Shown here piece after piece: positions 41,860 to 52,429 of a DNA stretch of 64,000 nt (the stretch's first letter is position 1; the number at the start of each line of letters is the position of its first letter). The stretch is from Undaria pinnatifida (Eukaryota; Sar; Phaeophyceae; Laminariales; Alariaceae). The translations under genes and the position numbers were made by a program. The notes beneath the pieces are model-generated. The model ran no database searches. It was not told where the DNA came from and was given only the letters and a program-made list of their open reading frames with translations. The stretch covers positions 11,205,511-11,269,510 of the forward strand of contig JABAKD010000007.1 in the NCBI GenBank assembly GCA_012845835.1, written 5' to 3'.

Positions 41860-42081
41860 CCACCGGGAGACCAAGGCTACACTAGAGGGGCGTCACGTTT
41901 GGAGGGTTTTGGATTTGGCGACGGCTCGGGTCACTCGCGAGAGTGACACCCCATTTAATTTGCGTTCTCAACCACCGGGAGACCAAGGCTACACTAGAGG
42001 GGCGTCACGTTTGGAGGGTTTTGGATTTGGCGACGGCTCGGATCACTCGCGAGAGTGACACCCCATTTCATTTGCGTTCTC
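41860..42081 (+). repeat. 111-bp tandem duplication
   Basis: CCACCGGGAGACCAAGGCTA starts at 41,860 and again at 41,971. The two units are nearly identical, so the duplication is recent. It copies the left end of an L-type element. Confidence 0.9.
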
Positions 42082-42230
42082 AATTTAAGCTTTCGCCCTT
42101 TTTTTTACTATAGTATTTTGCGACATTAATCCGCAATGGAATGGCTAGCTACACTCCGCCAAGCAAATCGATTAATGTATTCTCGTCGGAGGTACATTGT
42201 CACTGGCGCGTGTGGCACAACTCCAGTAGT
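41870..42230 (+). mobile_element. TIR element L
   Basis: It opens with ACCAAGGCTACACTAGAGG, CACTCGCGAGAGTGAC and, later, TTTTGCGACATTAATCC and AATGGCTAGCTACACTC, as in L at 57,000. The left end is doubled by the 111-bp repeat. The right end is unclear. Confidence 0.55.
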
Positions 42231-43069
42231 GCAAATGGGGGTACCCCCCACCCACCCCCCCCTCCGTAGTAGCCTTGGTCGGGGAAAGTCACGAGTGGGA
42301 TCTACCTGGGGCTACTACGATTGTATTTTGCCGATTCGAATGTCACTGCTTATAGAGTTGGGGTATGGGGGTGGGTTCTAAGCCGTTGCTCTACATCCTA
42401 GAGCACAGCAATCTGGCAAGCACTGCCTTGCGTTATAGATATATTTGTTTGTTTGACGTTGTCACGAGGAGTCCCCCATCCTCCCGCCTTTTAGATGCTG
42501 TACTCGAGCATCTCGGCGTCGGCCACTTACTGATGGTCGGGCATGTACCGTGGCCCTTGCCGTATTTCGGGGATTCGTTAGTGTGGTATCTGGGACTTTA
42601 CGGGTACAGTACAGCAGGGTATAGCATTACGAGACGTGCTTGCCGTACCTTCGAACTTCTGACAACGCAGAATCTGAGCCTAGGTCTTCTAGTGCCAGAG
42701 GTAGTGGGTATCCTCCCTATGCGAAGGTTAGCCACAGTGTAGAAGTACCACCTAGGACATGGTACGTGTAAAGTTTAAGGACAGTCGGGGTATCAATATG
42801 AATACAAAGCAACAGTCCTTGCATTCCCTACCATGGTGGTACGGCACAGTACCAGAATACTATTTATAGTACTTGGGGCATGGCGTAATGAGAGGTACCG
42901 AGGGCGCAATAAGAGGTACCGAGGATTTGTTCAGTATTTCGGGCAGCGTGTGCTTTCGAGGTGCTGCCTGGAAAAATGGCTTCGAGAGTGCTGGCAAGAA
43001 AGCGTAATATTTTTATTCCGTTGTGATGGTGACACTCTTCGGCCGTGCGTTTTCAGGTATTTTTGATTT
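42231..43069. other. unrecognised sequence
   Basis: A 125-codon frame (42,365-42,742, +) has no known motif. A short echo of repeat N occurs near 42,815. No gene is called. Confidence 0.35.
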
Positions 43070-44940
43070 TATGGAGCTTGATTTCAACTTTGAAAAACGC
43101 TTCGTTCGAAGAATCGATCAAGGCCTCGGAAAATGCTCTCCGTCGACCGCTGATCTACCTCACCTTTGGAAACGCCGTGTTGAATTTATGTCGGCGTCGG
43201 AAAACAGTCAGTCGCCGGACGCTGATGATCTCGCCTTACTGAAAAGCCTTCGTTGTAAGCTACTTGTTGTTGTCGACAAACTGTCCGTTAATCTCTGATC
43301 TAGTTTTCGAAAACCGCCTCGACGAAATAGTCTCGGCTTCATAGAAGATCCCTTCTCTTCGCCGAATTAGTCTCGGCCTCGCAAACCATTCCGTTGACCG
43401 CTGACCTGGCCTTCGTACAAACCTTCCGTTCATCATTACGTTTCGGCCTCGTGAAACGGTCTAACGGTCCGTTGGCCGCTAGTCTCGCGTTCAGAAACTG
43501 CCTCATTGGATCAACCCTACGTTCGAAAAAAAGGTTCGCTGTTGTATTATACGATTTCTTCTCGGAAAGCGCTCCGTTGACCGCTTGTATCTCACCTGCT
43601 GAAAACCGCTCCATTGATCGCTGACCTCAGTTCCAGAAAAAGCTTCAATGGAATTATTTCGGCCTTGGGAAACGCTCGGTTGACCGCTGATTTGACCTTC
43701 GGAGAACCTGTCGTTGAAGTAATTTTCATATTATGGCAAAACGCTCGGTTGACCGATAATCTCACCATCATGAAACGCATATTCGACGTAAATATTAGCC
43801 TCACAACAAGGCTCTGCAGGTCGCTGATCCCGCCTTCTAAACGCGCTTCAACTACTTGAAATAATGTCTCGCTCGGAAACCTCTCGGTTGACCGCTGATC
43901 TCAGTCTTCGGAAACAAATATTCGCCCTATTGATCTCGGCCTCGGAAAAACCTGCGTTGACCGATGATTTCGCGTATGGAAACCACTGCCTCGTTGGAGT
44001 GTTACTGGGCTCGGGTACCGCTTTGTTGAACACCGATGATCTCGTCTTTGTTAAAGCGATTCAAAGAAAAAATCTCGGCCTCGGAAAACACTGCATTAAT
44101 CAATAATGATGTCAGGCTTGGGAAGCACTTCGTTGACCACTGATTTCGCATTCAAATTCGGAAAACGCCCCGTTGACAGCACATATTATTGCGCTCGAAA
44201 ACCCACTCGCAGAAAATAACGCTTCCTTAGTTGAAATATTTTTAGCCCTGAAAAAATGCTCCGTTGACCGCGGATCCCACTTTTGGAAACCGTTTCGTTG
44301 ACTACATTTCAGCCTCGGAAAGTTTCGGTTGACCGCGGATATCATCTGCTGAAAACACTCGATTGAAATATTTAGTCACCTGAAAAATCTCCGTTGGCCG
44401 TTGATCTCGCCCTTGGAAACGGATAGACCGCATTGATCTCCGCCTCGTAAAAGGCTTCAGCAACCGCTTATCACACCTTCGGAAAATGCTTCGTTGAATT
44501 TAATTCGGCCTCAGGAAAAAGCAATTCGTTGACAGCTTATCTCGCGTTTGGAACCGGTTCGTTGAAATGATCTCACCTCCGCAAAACAATTCGTTGAATA
44601 TCGTTGAATACATTTTGGCCTAGGAAAACGCGACGTTAATCTCTGATCGAACCTTCAAAAACCACATCGCCGAATGAAATCTCGGACCCAGAAAACCTTC
44701 CGTTGACCACTGATCTCACCTTGAGGGCACGCTTGAATCCTTCGGAGAACGCTTCGTCGAATAAATTGGGCATTGGCGGACAACGGTTCGTTGCCCGCGG
44801 CCAAACCGCTTCTTAGAACAGGTTTTAGCCTCGAAAAACGCTCCGCTGGCCGCTGATCTCAATGTTTCGGTAACAACAAGCTTCGTTGAAACAACTTCGG
44901 CGTCTGAAAAATGTTCCGTTGGGCTGATGGTGTCAGCTTC
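43070..44940. repeat. degenerate 33/66-bp minisatellite, first part
   Basis: Two alternating monomers recur: one like GTTGACCGCTGATCTCACC and one like GTTGAAATAATTTCGGCC. Each is followed by TTCGGAAAACGCTTC or CTCGGAAAACGCTCC. Monomers are about 33 bases and dimers about 66. Several dozen diverged units are seen. Neither strand stays open across the array, so it is not coding now, although the 33-base period preserves frame locally. Confidence 0.85.
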
Positions 44941-45219
44941 GGACGCATGCTACGACAGAGGTAATACTTTTCGTGTGCAAATGTTTTCTGAATGCCGGGG
45001 CTCCTTAATAACCCAAGATCGAACCCAAGATCGTCGGGAATACGCCCCATTCATTTTCCCACTAGTTCTCGTTGTCTGTGTACCTCGACCATGGGATTTG
45101 TCGTCCCGCAAGCAGTTATATTTTTCTCCAAATCAGGTTTGGGAGAGGTCTTTAAAGCCCCCAAACTGATGAACCTGACAAAAACAAGTAAGTGATGCAC
45201 CTCTATCGTAGCACGCGTC
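44941..45219 (+). mobile_element. TIR element C inserted in the minisatellite
   Basis: The left end GGACGCATGCTACGACAGAG and right end CACCTCTATCGTAGCACGCG are inverted. The core has GGGGCTCCTTAATAACCC, CCATGGGATTTGTCG and GGGAGAGGTCTTT. Confidence 0.8.
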
Positions 45220-45249
45220 TTCGGGACCGATTCAAGTTGAATTTATCTC

Positions 45250-45815
45250 GACCCAGACAACGGTCGGGGGATCCCTTTTTAAGGGCCCTCTTATGGCAGC
45301 TGTGGCTCGGGGTCACTCGCGCGAGTTACCCCCCTGTTCCTTTTGAGTCTTAGTTCGGTAGCCCCCCCAACTTGCCTTTAACGAAACCGTCGGTTTCAAT
45401 ACCAACTCCCGGTCGTATCTCCTGAAATACGGTGCCCCTCGACACCCCAACACTGTCGATCGATAGACGTTTGCGCACAAGAAAGTAAGTGTATGAACAC
45501 TTTCGTTTCAATGGTACCCCTCCTTGACATGTATGTGCCGAGCAGCCATGAAACTTTCGTTGAAGAATATCGTTGGTTTTGGGGGGGAGCTATATATAGT
45601 AGAGTATTTTGCGGTCATAACCTTTCGTGCTTTTTTTCAAAATTTGCGACATGAATCCACAAAAAAAGGGAATGGTAAGCTACGCTGCACCGAAAAAAAA
45701 AAAAAAAGCAGCCAAAACAAAAGTACTTTTGCCCGTGAGGTACGGAGTCACTCGTGCGAGTGGCTCAAACCCGGTCGGGTAAATGAGGGTGGTAGCCGCC
45801 TTGCCGTAGCTTGGG
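45250..45815 (+). mobile_element. TIR element L, complete, carrying an E element
   Basis: The left end GACCCAGACAACGGTCGGGG and right end GCCGTAGCTTGGGC are degraded inverted repeats of the B type. Palindromes CTCGCGCGAGTTAC and CTCGTGCGAGTGGC sit near the ends. An E element (45,350-45,602) interrupts it. Confidence 0.6.
45350..45602 (+). mobile_element. TIR element E nested in L
   Basis: The left end GGTAGCCCCCCCAACTTGCC and right end TTTTGGGGGGGAGCTA are inverted. The core CCCGGTCGTATCTCCTGAAA and CTGTCGATCGATAG is typical. Confidence 0.7.
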
Positions 45816-45844
45816 CTTCTTGGTCTCGTGAACAACTTCTTCAT

Positions 45845-46690
45845 TCATCCTTGTGATCCAACCTTCGGAAAACGCTTCGTTGAGTCTATTTCGGCCTCGG
45901 AAAGATATGCTCCCGTTGACCGCCATTCTCGTGTTGGGAAAGCCGACTCGTTGAAATAATCTCACCTCATCCTTCGGAAAACGCTCCTTTGGATACGTTT
46001 CGGAAAAAATTAGGAAAACCCGTCGTTGACCTCCGGGTCGAACCTTCAAAAAACCACTTCGTTAAATAAAATCTCTTGCACACCCGGAACACTCTCCATT
46101 GATTGTCAGTTGATCTCACCTTCGGAGAACGCTTCGTTGAAAAAAAATGGGCATCAGACAACGCTTCGTTGCCCGCGGCAAAACCGCTCCTTAGAACAAC
46201 TTTCGAGCTCGGAAGCTCCGTTGACCGAGATGTTGTCGATGATCTCACCTTCGGAAAACCCCGTTGACCGTTGATGATGTCAGCCTCGGAGACTCACCTT
46301 CGGCGAACGCTTCTTTGAAAAAAATTGGGCATCGGACAACGCTTCGTTGCCCGCGGCAAAACCGCTCCTTAGAACAACTTTCGAGCTCGGAAGCTCCGTT
46401 GACCGAGATGTTGTCGATGATCTCACCTTCGGAAAACCCCGTTGACCGTTGACGATGTCAGCCTCGGAGAAAACGCCTCGTTGAAGTGATGTCGGCCTCG
46501 GAAACCATTCATTCAACTAAGTTGGGCTTCATTAAAACCATTTGTTCACCTGTTCTCGGTCTTGGAATAAACGCTTCGTTCTCGGCAGATCTCCCCTCCG
46601 GAAAACTCTTCGTTGATCGCTGATACCTCCTATGCAAAACGCTTCGTTGAATTCATATCGGCCTCGAAAAACGCTCTGTTGATGCCAACG
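45845..46690. repeat. degenerate 33/66-bp minisatellite, second part
   Basis: The same monomers resume after the inserted elements (CCTTCGGAAAACGCTTCG onward). Confidence 0.85.
46105..46460. repeat. 178-bp recent duplication within the minisatellite
   Basis: GCCCGCGGCAAAACCGCTCC at 46,171 and 46,349 marks two nearly identical units of about 178 bases. This is a higher-order unit much younger than the monomers. Confidence 0.9.
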
Positions 46691-47195
46691 TCGACGTCTC
46701 AGCCAAGACCCCTCATCCCTCGTACGATCTCCGTTTTGAGCCGGACGGTTCGAATGGTTTCGCCCTTCACACGTCAAGAGGATGCTTCCGACCTCCGGCT
46801 CCCTCGAGTCCTTCACGTCTTCCGAAAGGCCCTTTCCGGCCCTTCCTTTTCGGATTGATTCCTATTGTTTAGCTGTTTGTCGACATCACTGGCACTTATT
46901 TCTGGGGAATAAAGAAGAGCACAGGGCACATGACCTCACGTCCCGCCGTCTCGCGAGACTTCCGGTATTCACCCTCCACCTTTCCATCTTCATCCAGCAT
47001 CAACTCTCTATCGCTCTGTTTGCACTAAAGCTCAACAAATTGGGAGTCCAGAGACGAACACGCTGGAGCGCGCACGTGCGAAAAGGGTTTCATTTATTGT
47101 CTATCGCTTTCTCACCCAAGCTCAACAAAATCAAACTCCCACATAGTGGTTGACGTTCTCTGCGATCTTGACGTTCGTTGTCTTGACTGCTGCTG
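46691..47195. other. unrecognised; possible decayed duplication
   Basis: CTTCCGGTATTCACCCTCCA and ATCCAGCATCAACTC (46,960-47,010) recur as ACTACCGGTATTTGCCCTCC and TTCCAGCATCAACTCAG (47,283-47,335), a diverged direct repeat. Overlapping frames have no domain. Confidence 0.4.
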
Positions 47196-47960
47196 TTGGT
47201 GGGAATCGTCATAATTCGAAAGTTCGTTTGCGCTATATATATAAACAAAGAGCGCACGAGCACAAGCTCTTGCTGTCTTCCGAAACTACCGGTATTTGCC
47301 CTCCACCTTTTTTATATCTTCCAGCATCAACTCAGTCTTCGTACTAAAAAAGTGCATCGTGTCGGGGGCGCTGAAACGCTCGCGGATAGAAAACGGCCAC
47401 CACGCGATGTGCCCTTCAAATTCAAGAGCAACCCCCAAACGTTCTTAGTGCTGCAAGCAGATAGAACACGTGTTGTTCCTCACCGCATAGAAGGCACATT
47501 TCGCCCGGAACAGGTTTGTCATTCCCCTCCCCGTCCAAACTGCCACACCCTGATCGGAAGCCTGCATAGACTTCAACCGTATTGTCACAACATCCCCCCT
47601 AGCTGGTTAGCCGAATTCAAAGGCCAGCTACGCAATATTCCAGACGTCGGACCCAAGCTAACATACCTCACCGAAAGTGAAAGGATAAATCCCTACGTGT
47701 TTTTGTATTGCTGCTATTGGAAAAATGCTTCCAAGCGTTCTAGACGCGCCGTGCTACACGCTATCGTGTCAAACGAACCGTTCACTTCAATCGGAGCCTG
47801 TCTATCTGCTCGCCATGTCCGTACCTTTAAAACAGAACGCTTGACATTCCTGCCACCGCACCTGACGCAATGGCCCAGATTCGATGACACCAACTCGCTT
47901 GTCTACATCGAGTCAAAACGAACAGCCGCATTAATCTCGGCCGAGTCGCGGGCGGGCTGA
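47196..47960 (+). CDS. hypothetical 254-codon open frame
   Basis: This is one of the longer non-repetitive open frames in the window. Residues from about 70 on look protein-like (mixed composition, for example IPPSWLAEFKGQLRNIPDV and LYCCYWKNASKRSRRAVLH), with no low-complexity run. I recognise no family. The N-terminal 50 codons overlap a diverged direct repeat, so the true start may lie further in, or the segment may be an exon. The region after the stop contains a weak echo (CAACTCCCCCCTTAGCTGGG near 48,150) of the IPPSWL coding segment. It may be a decayed duplicate gene or transposon piece. Confidence 0.25.
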   Translation: MVGIVIIRKFVCAIYINKERTSTSSCCLPKLPVFALHLFYIFQHQLSLRTKKVHRVGGAETLADRKRPPRDVPFKFKSNPQTFLVLQADRTRVVPHRIEGTFRPEQVCHSPPRPNCHTLIGSLHRLQPYCHNIPPSWLAEFKGQLRNIPDVGPKLTYLTESERINPYVFLYCCYWKNASKRSRRAVLHAIVSNEPFTSIGACLSARHVRTFKTERLTFLPPHLTQWPRFDDTNSLVYIESKRTAALISAESRAG

Positions 47961-48942
47961 AACGCCAGAAACGGGGCAGTTCTCGGCCGCGACTTTAGCG
48001 CTAGTTCCACCCGCAAGTAGGTTCTTCCAACGGCAGCGAGCCTCTCCACTTTCCTCCTTACCAAACCACATGCCCAGACTGGCCGATACAGCATCGAAGC
48101 CCACTGATGCCTCGATTGTTTACTACGCCGAATCCCGCCATATCGTCGTGCAACTCCCCCCTTAGCTGGGTGGCCTGGAAAAACCGTCACGCGATACTTG
48201 CGACGGTTTCTGGTATCTCTTTGAGTTGCGACATATGCCCGCATTTGTTTCAGGCGTTTTCGCGGCGACGGGTCTGGATTTCCGGATCCGTCCACGACTG
48301 TCCTGTGATTGAAACGGATCCATCAACGATTATCCTGCGAAATCACGGTTGACTCCACCACTGGTGATGTGTCTGTCATCTATCTATGTCGTTACTGTCG
48401 CTTGGTACGGTAATACCAGCAATCCACCGGAAGCACAACCTTGCCCCTTGTGTTCATGGGCGTTCCGCGGGTCATGCTACTATCTCTTGTGAGCTGCTGC
48501 TGCGCTTAGAGTTGCAGAAGAACTAGGTGCCCGACGAGACGAACGCGTTCATGTATAATCAACACAGGAGGAAGTCGTCTCGGCGTTAGACGATGGTCCA
48601 CTCGCACGCCGGGCTCCACTGCTGCATCACAGACGAACGACGGACACTGTCAGATCTCGAAATGGCACAACCAAACTTGCCCTGTCGCCTCCAAGCTTGG
48701 AACCGGTCGCTCGTTTTATGTCCACTTGGCACGCCACGGATCCATGGCTCCGCGGCCAGTCTAAGTCGCAAACCCGTTTTTCGGTGGTGTTGCTTTACCG
48801 CTGATTTCGATTTGCTCGCTCCTCAACGAGGGCGCGCCACGGCGAGAAGCATAGAAGGGCACCCCTCTCCATCTCCCCCTTCCTTGCCCCGTCCGGAATC
48901 ACCAAACAAAACGTCGCGGCGCAAGGGGCTCATCCGCCGCCC
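47961..48942. other. unrecognised sequence with short open frames
   Basis: A 130-codon frame (47,903-48,295, -) and a 140-codon frame (48,593-49,015, +) overlap other features, and the latter runs into element C. No gene is called. Confidence 0.35.
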
Positions 48943-49230
48943 AGACACAGGCTACGATAGAGGTCGTAGCACCTTCTTTTTGCAAAAATGTTTTCTGAAT
49001 GACGGGGCTCCTTAACCCAAAATCGTCGGAAATTTTGTTGTTAACTATAATAGCCTATTTTTTGTTGTATACTCAAGCCATGGGATTGTTTCTTCGGGTA
49101 GCCCTTTTTTTGTTTTCCCTAATCAGTTTTTGGGAGAGGTATCTAGATGTGGGTTTAGGTGCCCAAGGTTCGACTCGAGGCTTGCGACAGTTTCTCTTTT
49201 TTTTAGATCTATGCGTAGCGTAGATACACG
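48943..49230 (+). mobile_element. TIR element C, diverged right end
   Basis: ACACAGGCTACGATAGAGG opens it. GAATGACGGGGCTCCTTAAC, CAAGCCATGGGATTG and GGGAGAGGTATCTAG follow the family order. The right end TGCGTAGCGTAGATACACGC is decayed. Confidence 0.65.
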
Positions 49231-49469
49231 CCAGGTGATGGGTGACAGATTCGACGGCGAGCCTGGAGCGAGAGAAGAGTGACAGATTTGCATGACCTAT
49301 CTGCTCACGCATTCTCAGATGGCCTCGGGGGCAATATTGTCGATTATAGCTCGTCTGTCTGTCGACGAAGGATTGTACCGAGATCTTACTGATTGATGAG
49401 ATCATCAGGAGATCTGATGTCACAATGGTACGGTAAGAAACGAAGATCTTATGACCACAAAGAAAGGTA

Positions 49470-49812
49470 GAGCTTACCACATATTCGATAAAACGGTTGA
49501 CGCACACTGCTGTGTACGAGACGAAGGGGTTTCACCGTAAAATGGTTGGTTGGTTGCGTTTCATTGGGTTAGGGTTAGGGTTAGGGTTAGGGTATATTAT
49601 AAAAAATGAAAATACACTCCACCCCTAATAATCTAGCAACTCGCATTCACTTGTAATAATTAAGAAACCAGCCTACACTCGATATTCTAGTACGAGCTCA
49701 CCACTTATTCGATAAAATAGTCGACGCACGCTGCTGTTGTGTGTACGAGACGAAGGGGTTTAACCCTACATTGGTTGATTGCGTTTCATTGGGTTAGGGT
49801 TAGGGTATATAT
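49470..49812 (+). repeat. duplicated subtelomere-like block with TTAGGG ends
   Basis: Two units (about 49,475-49,594 and 49,700-49,809) share ATTCGATAAAA, GTACGAGACGAAGGGGTTT and GCGTTTCATTGGGTTAGGG. Each ends in TTAGGG repeats, about five in the first and about two and a half in the second. Between them at 49,595-49,622 is a scrap like the AT-rich family A end (AAAATGAAAATACACTCC). Confidence 0.75.
49565..49594 (+). repeat. interstitial telomere repeat (TTAGGG)n
   Basis: GGGTTAGGGTTAGGGTTAGG continues for 30 bases. TTAGGG is the telomere unit of many eukaryotes, including brown algae. Its internal position suggests a past end fusion, repair by telomerase, or relocated subtelomere DNA. Confidence 0.85.
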
Positions 49813-49939
49813 GATTTAAAGGGTGTGTCAACTATTTTCTCGAATATGGGAGGAGATCCTCGCGGTGATCTCCGAATATGTGCAGGTTGTACGAGACATG
49901 ACTCCCACACAGGGCGCGTTAACGCCTTTACAACTAGAA

Positions 49940-50155
49940 ACCCTTTCGGGGTACAAAATTACTTGAAGTTAGTATAGCGAGGAATTTTGGGGCTCATCAC
50001 TACTAATGGAAACCTTTTGGGGGGACAAAATTACTTGAAGTTAGTATAGGGAGGGATTTGGGGCTCTTCACTACTGGAAACCCTTTTGGGGACAAATTTG
50101 CATAAAGTTATAGAGTATAGGGAGGAATTGGGGGCTCCAAAACGGTTAAGTGAGG
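49940..50155 (+). repeat. Repeat M, three tandem units
   Basis: Units of 65-75 bases share GGAAACCCTTTTGGGG, ACAAAATTACTTGAAGTTAG, TATAGGGAGG and TTTGGGGCTC. Single copies lie at 37,143 and 50,713. Confidence 0.8.
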
Positions 50156-50627
50156 ATCCTCAGAAAAGCCAACGAATGGAACATCTCTACCTCATCATGT
50201 GGGGACGACGCAATGTTGAGCTCTTCTGGGCGAATGGAGGACATCTGAAACCGTCCATTCTTCAAGTACACGAAGAGTCACCAATACAATTGCGCCGCTT
50301 TTGCCCCCCCCCGCGCACGCGTAACCGATACATACCGAACTTTGTATATAGAACCAAAAAAAAGTTTGATAGAGGTGTCACTGCCCCATGATCTAGAGGT
50401 TTCGCCCGCGGGCCAGTCTGATCTCGGTGTCCTTGTAAAACGTGCAAGGATGAAAAGCAAAAGGAATCAACACGCTCTATAGTGGAGGAGCTGGAAAGAC
50501 GTACCGTACAGCGCACGGCCACCACGACCTTGGGGAGAACTCGAAACAGCTTGCGATGAAACGAGTCCCTCAACCCTTTCAGCACCGCAGTCCCGACATT
50601 AGCACAAAACACTTGGAGTTAAACTAT
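50156..50627. other. unrecognised sequence
   Basis: A 101-codon frame (50,086-50,391, +) starts in repeat M and lacks motifs. Nothing else is recognised. Confidence 0.35.
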
Positions 50628-50790
50628 GATAGAATAATGTTACGAGTTGGAAATGGGCTGTAACGCCTTCACTGGATAGAATAACGTTACGAGTTGGAAA
50701 TGGACTATAACGCCTTTATTCAGCTGGAAACCCGTTTTTGGGACAACCTCACTTAGAATTAGTATAGGGAGGGGGTTTTAGGGCTGCTGC
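50628..50790 (+). repeat. 48-bp duplication followed by repeat M copy
   Basis: GATAGAATAAYGTTACGAG starts at 50,628 and 50,676. A repeat M unit (GGAAACCCGTTTTTGGGAC ... TTTTAGGGCTGC) follows from 50,713. Confidence 0.75.
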
Positions 50791-50812
50791 ACCCACGTGT
50801 TTTGGGGTAAAA

Positions 50813-50900
50813 GCACTTCGAGTTGACGCGTGCTACGATAAAAAGCAGGTGCAACTTTGCTTTTTGTTCTGAGGCTCTTGATCAGTTGAAGCGGTCTATC
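50813..50900 (+). mobile_element. TIR element C, left-end fragment
   Basis: GTTGACGCGTGCTACGATAA and GTGCAACTTTGCTTTTTG, then TCTGAGGCTCTTGATCAGTT. The same short form occurs at 55,040. Confidence 0.5.
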
Positions 50901-50983
50901 ATTTGCCGGTCAGAGACAAAAGCTTGTTTTGAGCGAAACGAAAGTGAAACCCTTTGATGAGCAGACTCATGCCTTATTGTAAT

Positions 50984-51233
50984 GTTATTGGTGGGGACAC
51001 AGAGTGCCCCCTGCAGGTCTGCCAGTTGAGCAGGTCCTCGGATAGCATTCACTTTCTGAGTCTTCGCAGTCGTAGCTTTATTGTATTCCACCAAAGCCCC
51101 GGATGGCTTCTGAGATCGGAGGCACGTGCCTCCGATGTATTTCCTGACTATCCCGAATATGAAACGCCAACATTGTCGTACAAAGCCCATCCAAATTATC
51201 TCGAAATATGGATAATTACAGGTCATTCGAGGC
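50984..51233 (-). repeat. putative 3' LTR of the fossil
   Basis: It shares ACACAGAGTGCCCCCTGCAG, GCCCCGGATGGCTTCTGAGA and ATCCAAATTATCTC with 54,494-54,742 in the same orientation. The call as an LTR rests on its position flanking the integrase remnant. Confidence 0.55.
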
Positions 51234-52400
51234 TTATGCTAACACTAGACCACCCTGATGATCCGCATATATATGCAGAAAAATGGGAGATTTGGGGAAA
51301 CTCCGGTTCTACGAACTAGACCATGAGTCGAAGATGCGGCTCCTCAAAACCCACTCCCACACCTCTAACGGCCTGGCTATGGAGCCAGGAACACACGAAG
51401 AAAAACAGAACGCAGACCCTACAACAAGGCAAAAGTCACCCATCAACAACCTGCCGCGTACCGCCGGTGTGGCGGGGGGGTGGCAGAAATATCTCTAGGA
51501 CCTGACGCATACCGCCGGTGTGGCGGGGGGGGCAAGAAAGACTCCACGGCAAACCAACCACAGAAAAGGCATTATGGCAAGGCGATGCCTCGTCTATATG
51601 GAAGGGAACACAGGCGCTAGCACAAAGGAGAATTCATGTGAAAAACCTCCCGCGGGCCATCGGCTTGGCGGGGGGTTAGACCTAGAAACGACAAATACCC
51701 GGGATGGAAGGTGACCGCACTTACATCCTCGCGAGGAGGAAAAGTGTTTAGCCGAAGGAAACAAAGTAGATCAAATACAACACACAAAAAAAATAAAGAT
51801 GACACACATGCCCGTAGATAGCCCTGTACCACGTTACGCGCGAACAGGGTACCCTAGTCGCCCCCCGGCTCTGGGTTGAGGAGGGCGTCGGCAGGGCGAA
51901 ATTGAACAATGACGAAAAAGCGACAGCCATGTGCCTCAGATAGCGGCGTTTTACCCGAACCCTGGCCCGGCACTGAGCAGGGGGCTCGACAGGACAAGAA
52001 GAAAAAAAAATGGAAAGATCCGCCCCAAAGCCCGACTAAGACTCTCAGAACACTACAAACGATCCAAAGACAAAGACTCAAATCTCATGACTCCGAAAAA
52101 GGAAGAATTATCGAGGAGCGGTGGCGGCTTGAAAGTCAACTGGCCACGGCCGCGCCTCGAGATTCGTCTACCTGACGTTGGATTCCCCAAGGAAACGCAC
52201 TGGCGATGTGAACTTGCATGCACCAAGAGCCTCGTACGGCTCCCGTCGAAATCGTGTATCGAGCCGGGGGAAGAGGAAGTTTAATCGGTTCCGGGTCGTC
52301 CAGAAAGCAGACCAGGTATACCTTGTCCTTGATAGTGCTCGGGCTGATTTTTCCAAGCCACCATCACCCATCGTCTCCCTTGGGCTAAAAGTTGGCTCGC
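51234..52400. other. non-coding or decayed interior of the fossil
   Basis: It contains two direct copies of a CGTACCGCCGGTGTGGCGGG-like segment near 51,458 and 51,507 and a related CCCGCGGGCCATCGGC spot at 51,650. No domain is recognised. Confidence 0.4.
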
Positions 52401-52429
52401 TTAGGAAGGACCGTGTAGTGGTAGCGACG

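Noticed and set aside
43339-46516. series of 60-95-codon frames on both strands
   Set aside because: They are short open stretches of the 33-base minisatellite and break repeatedly on both strands.
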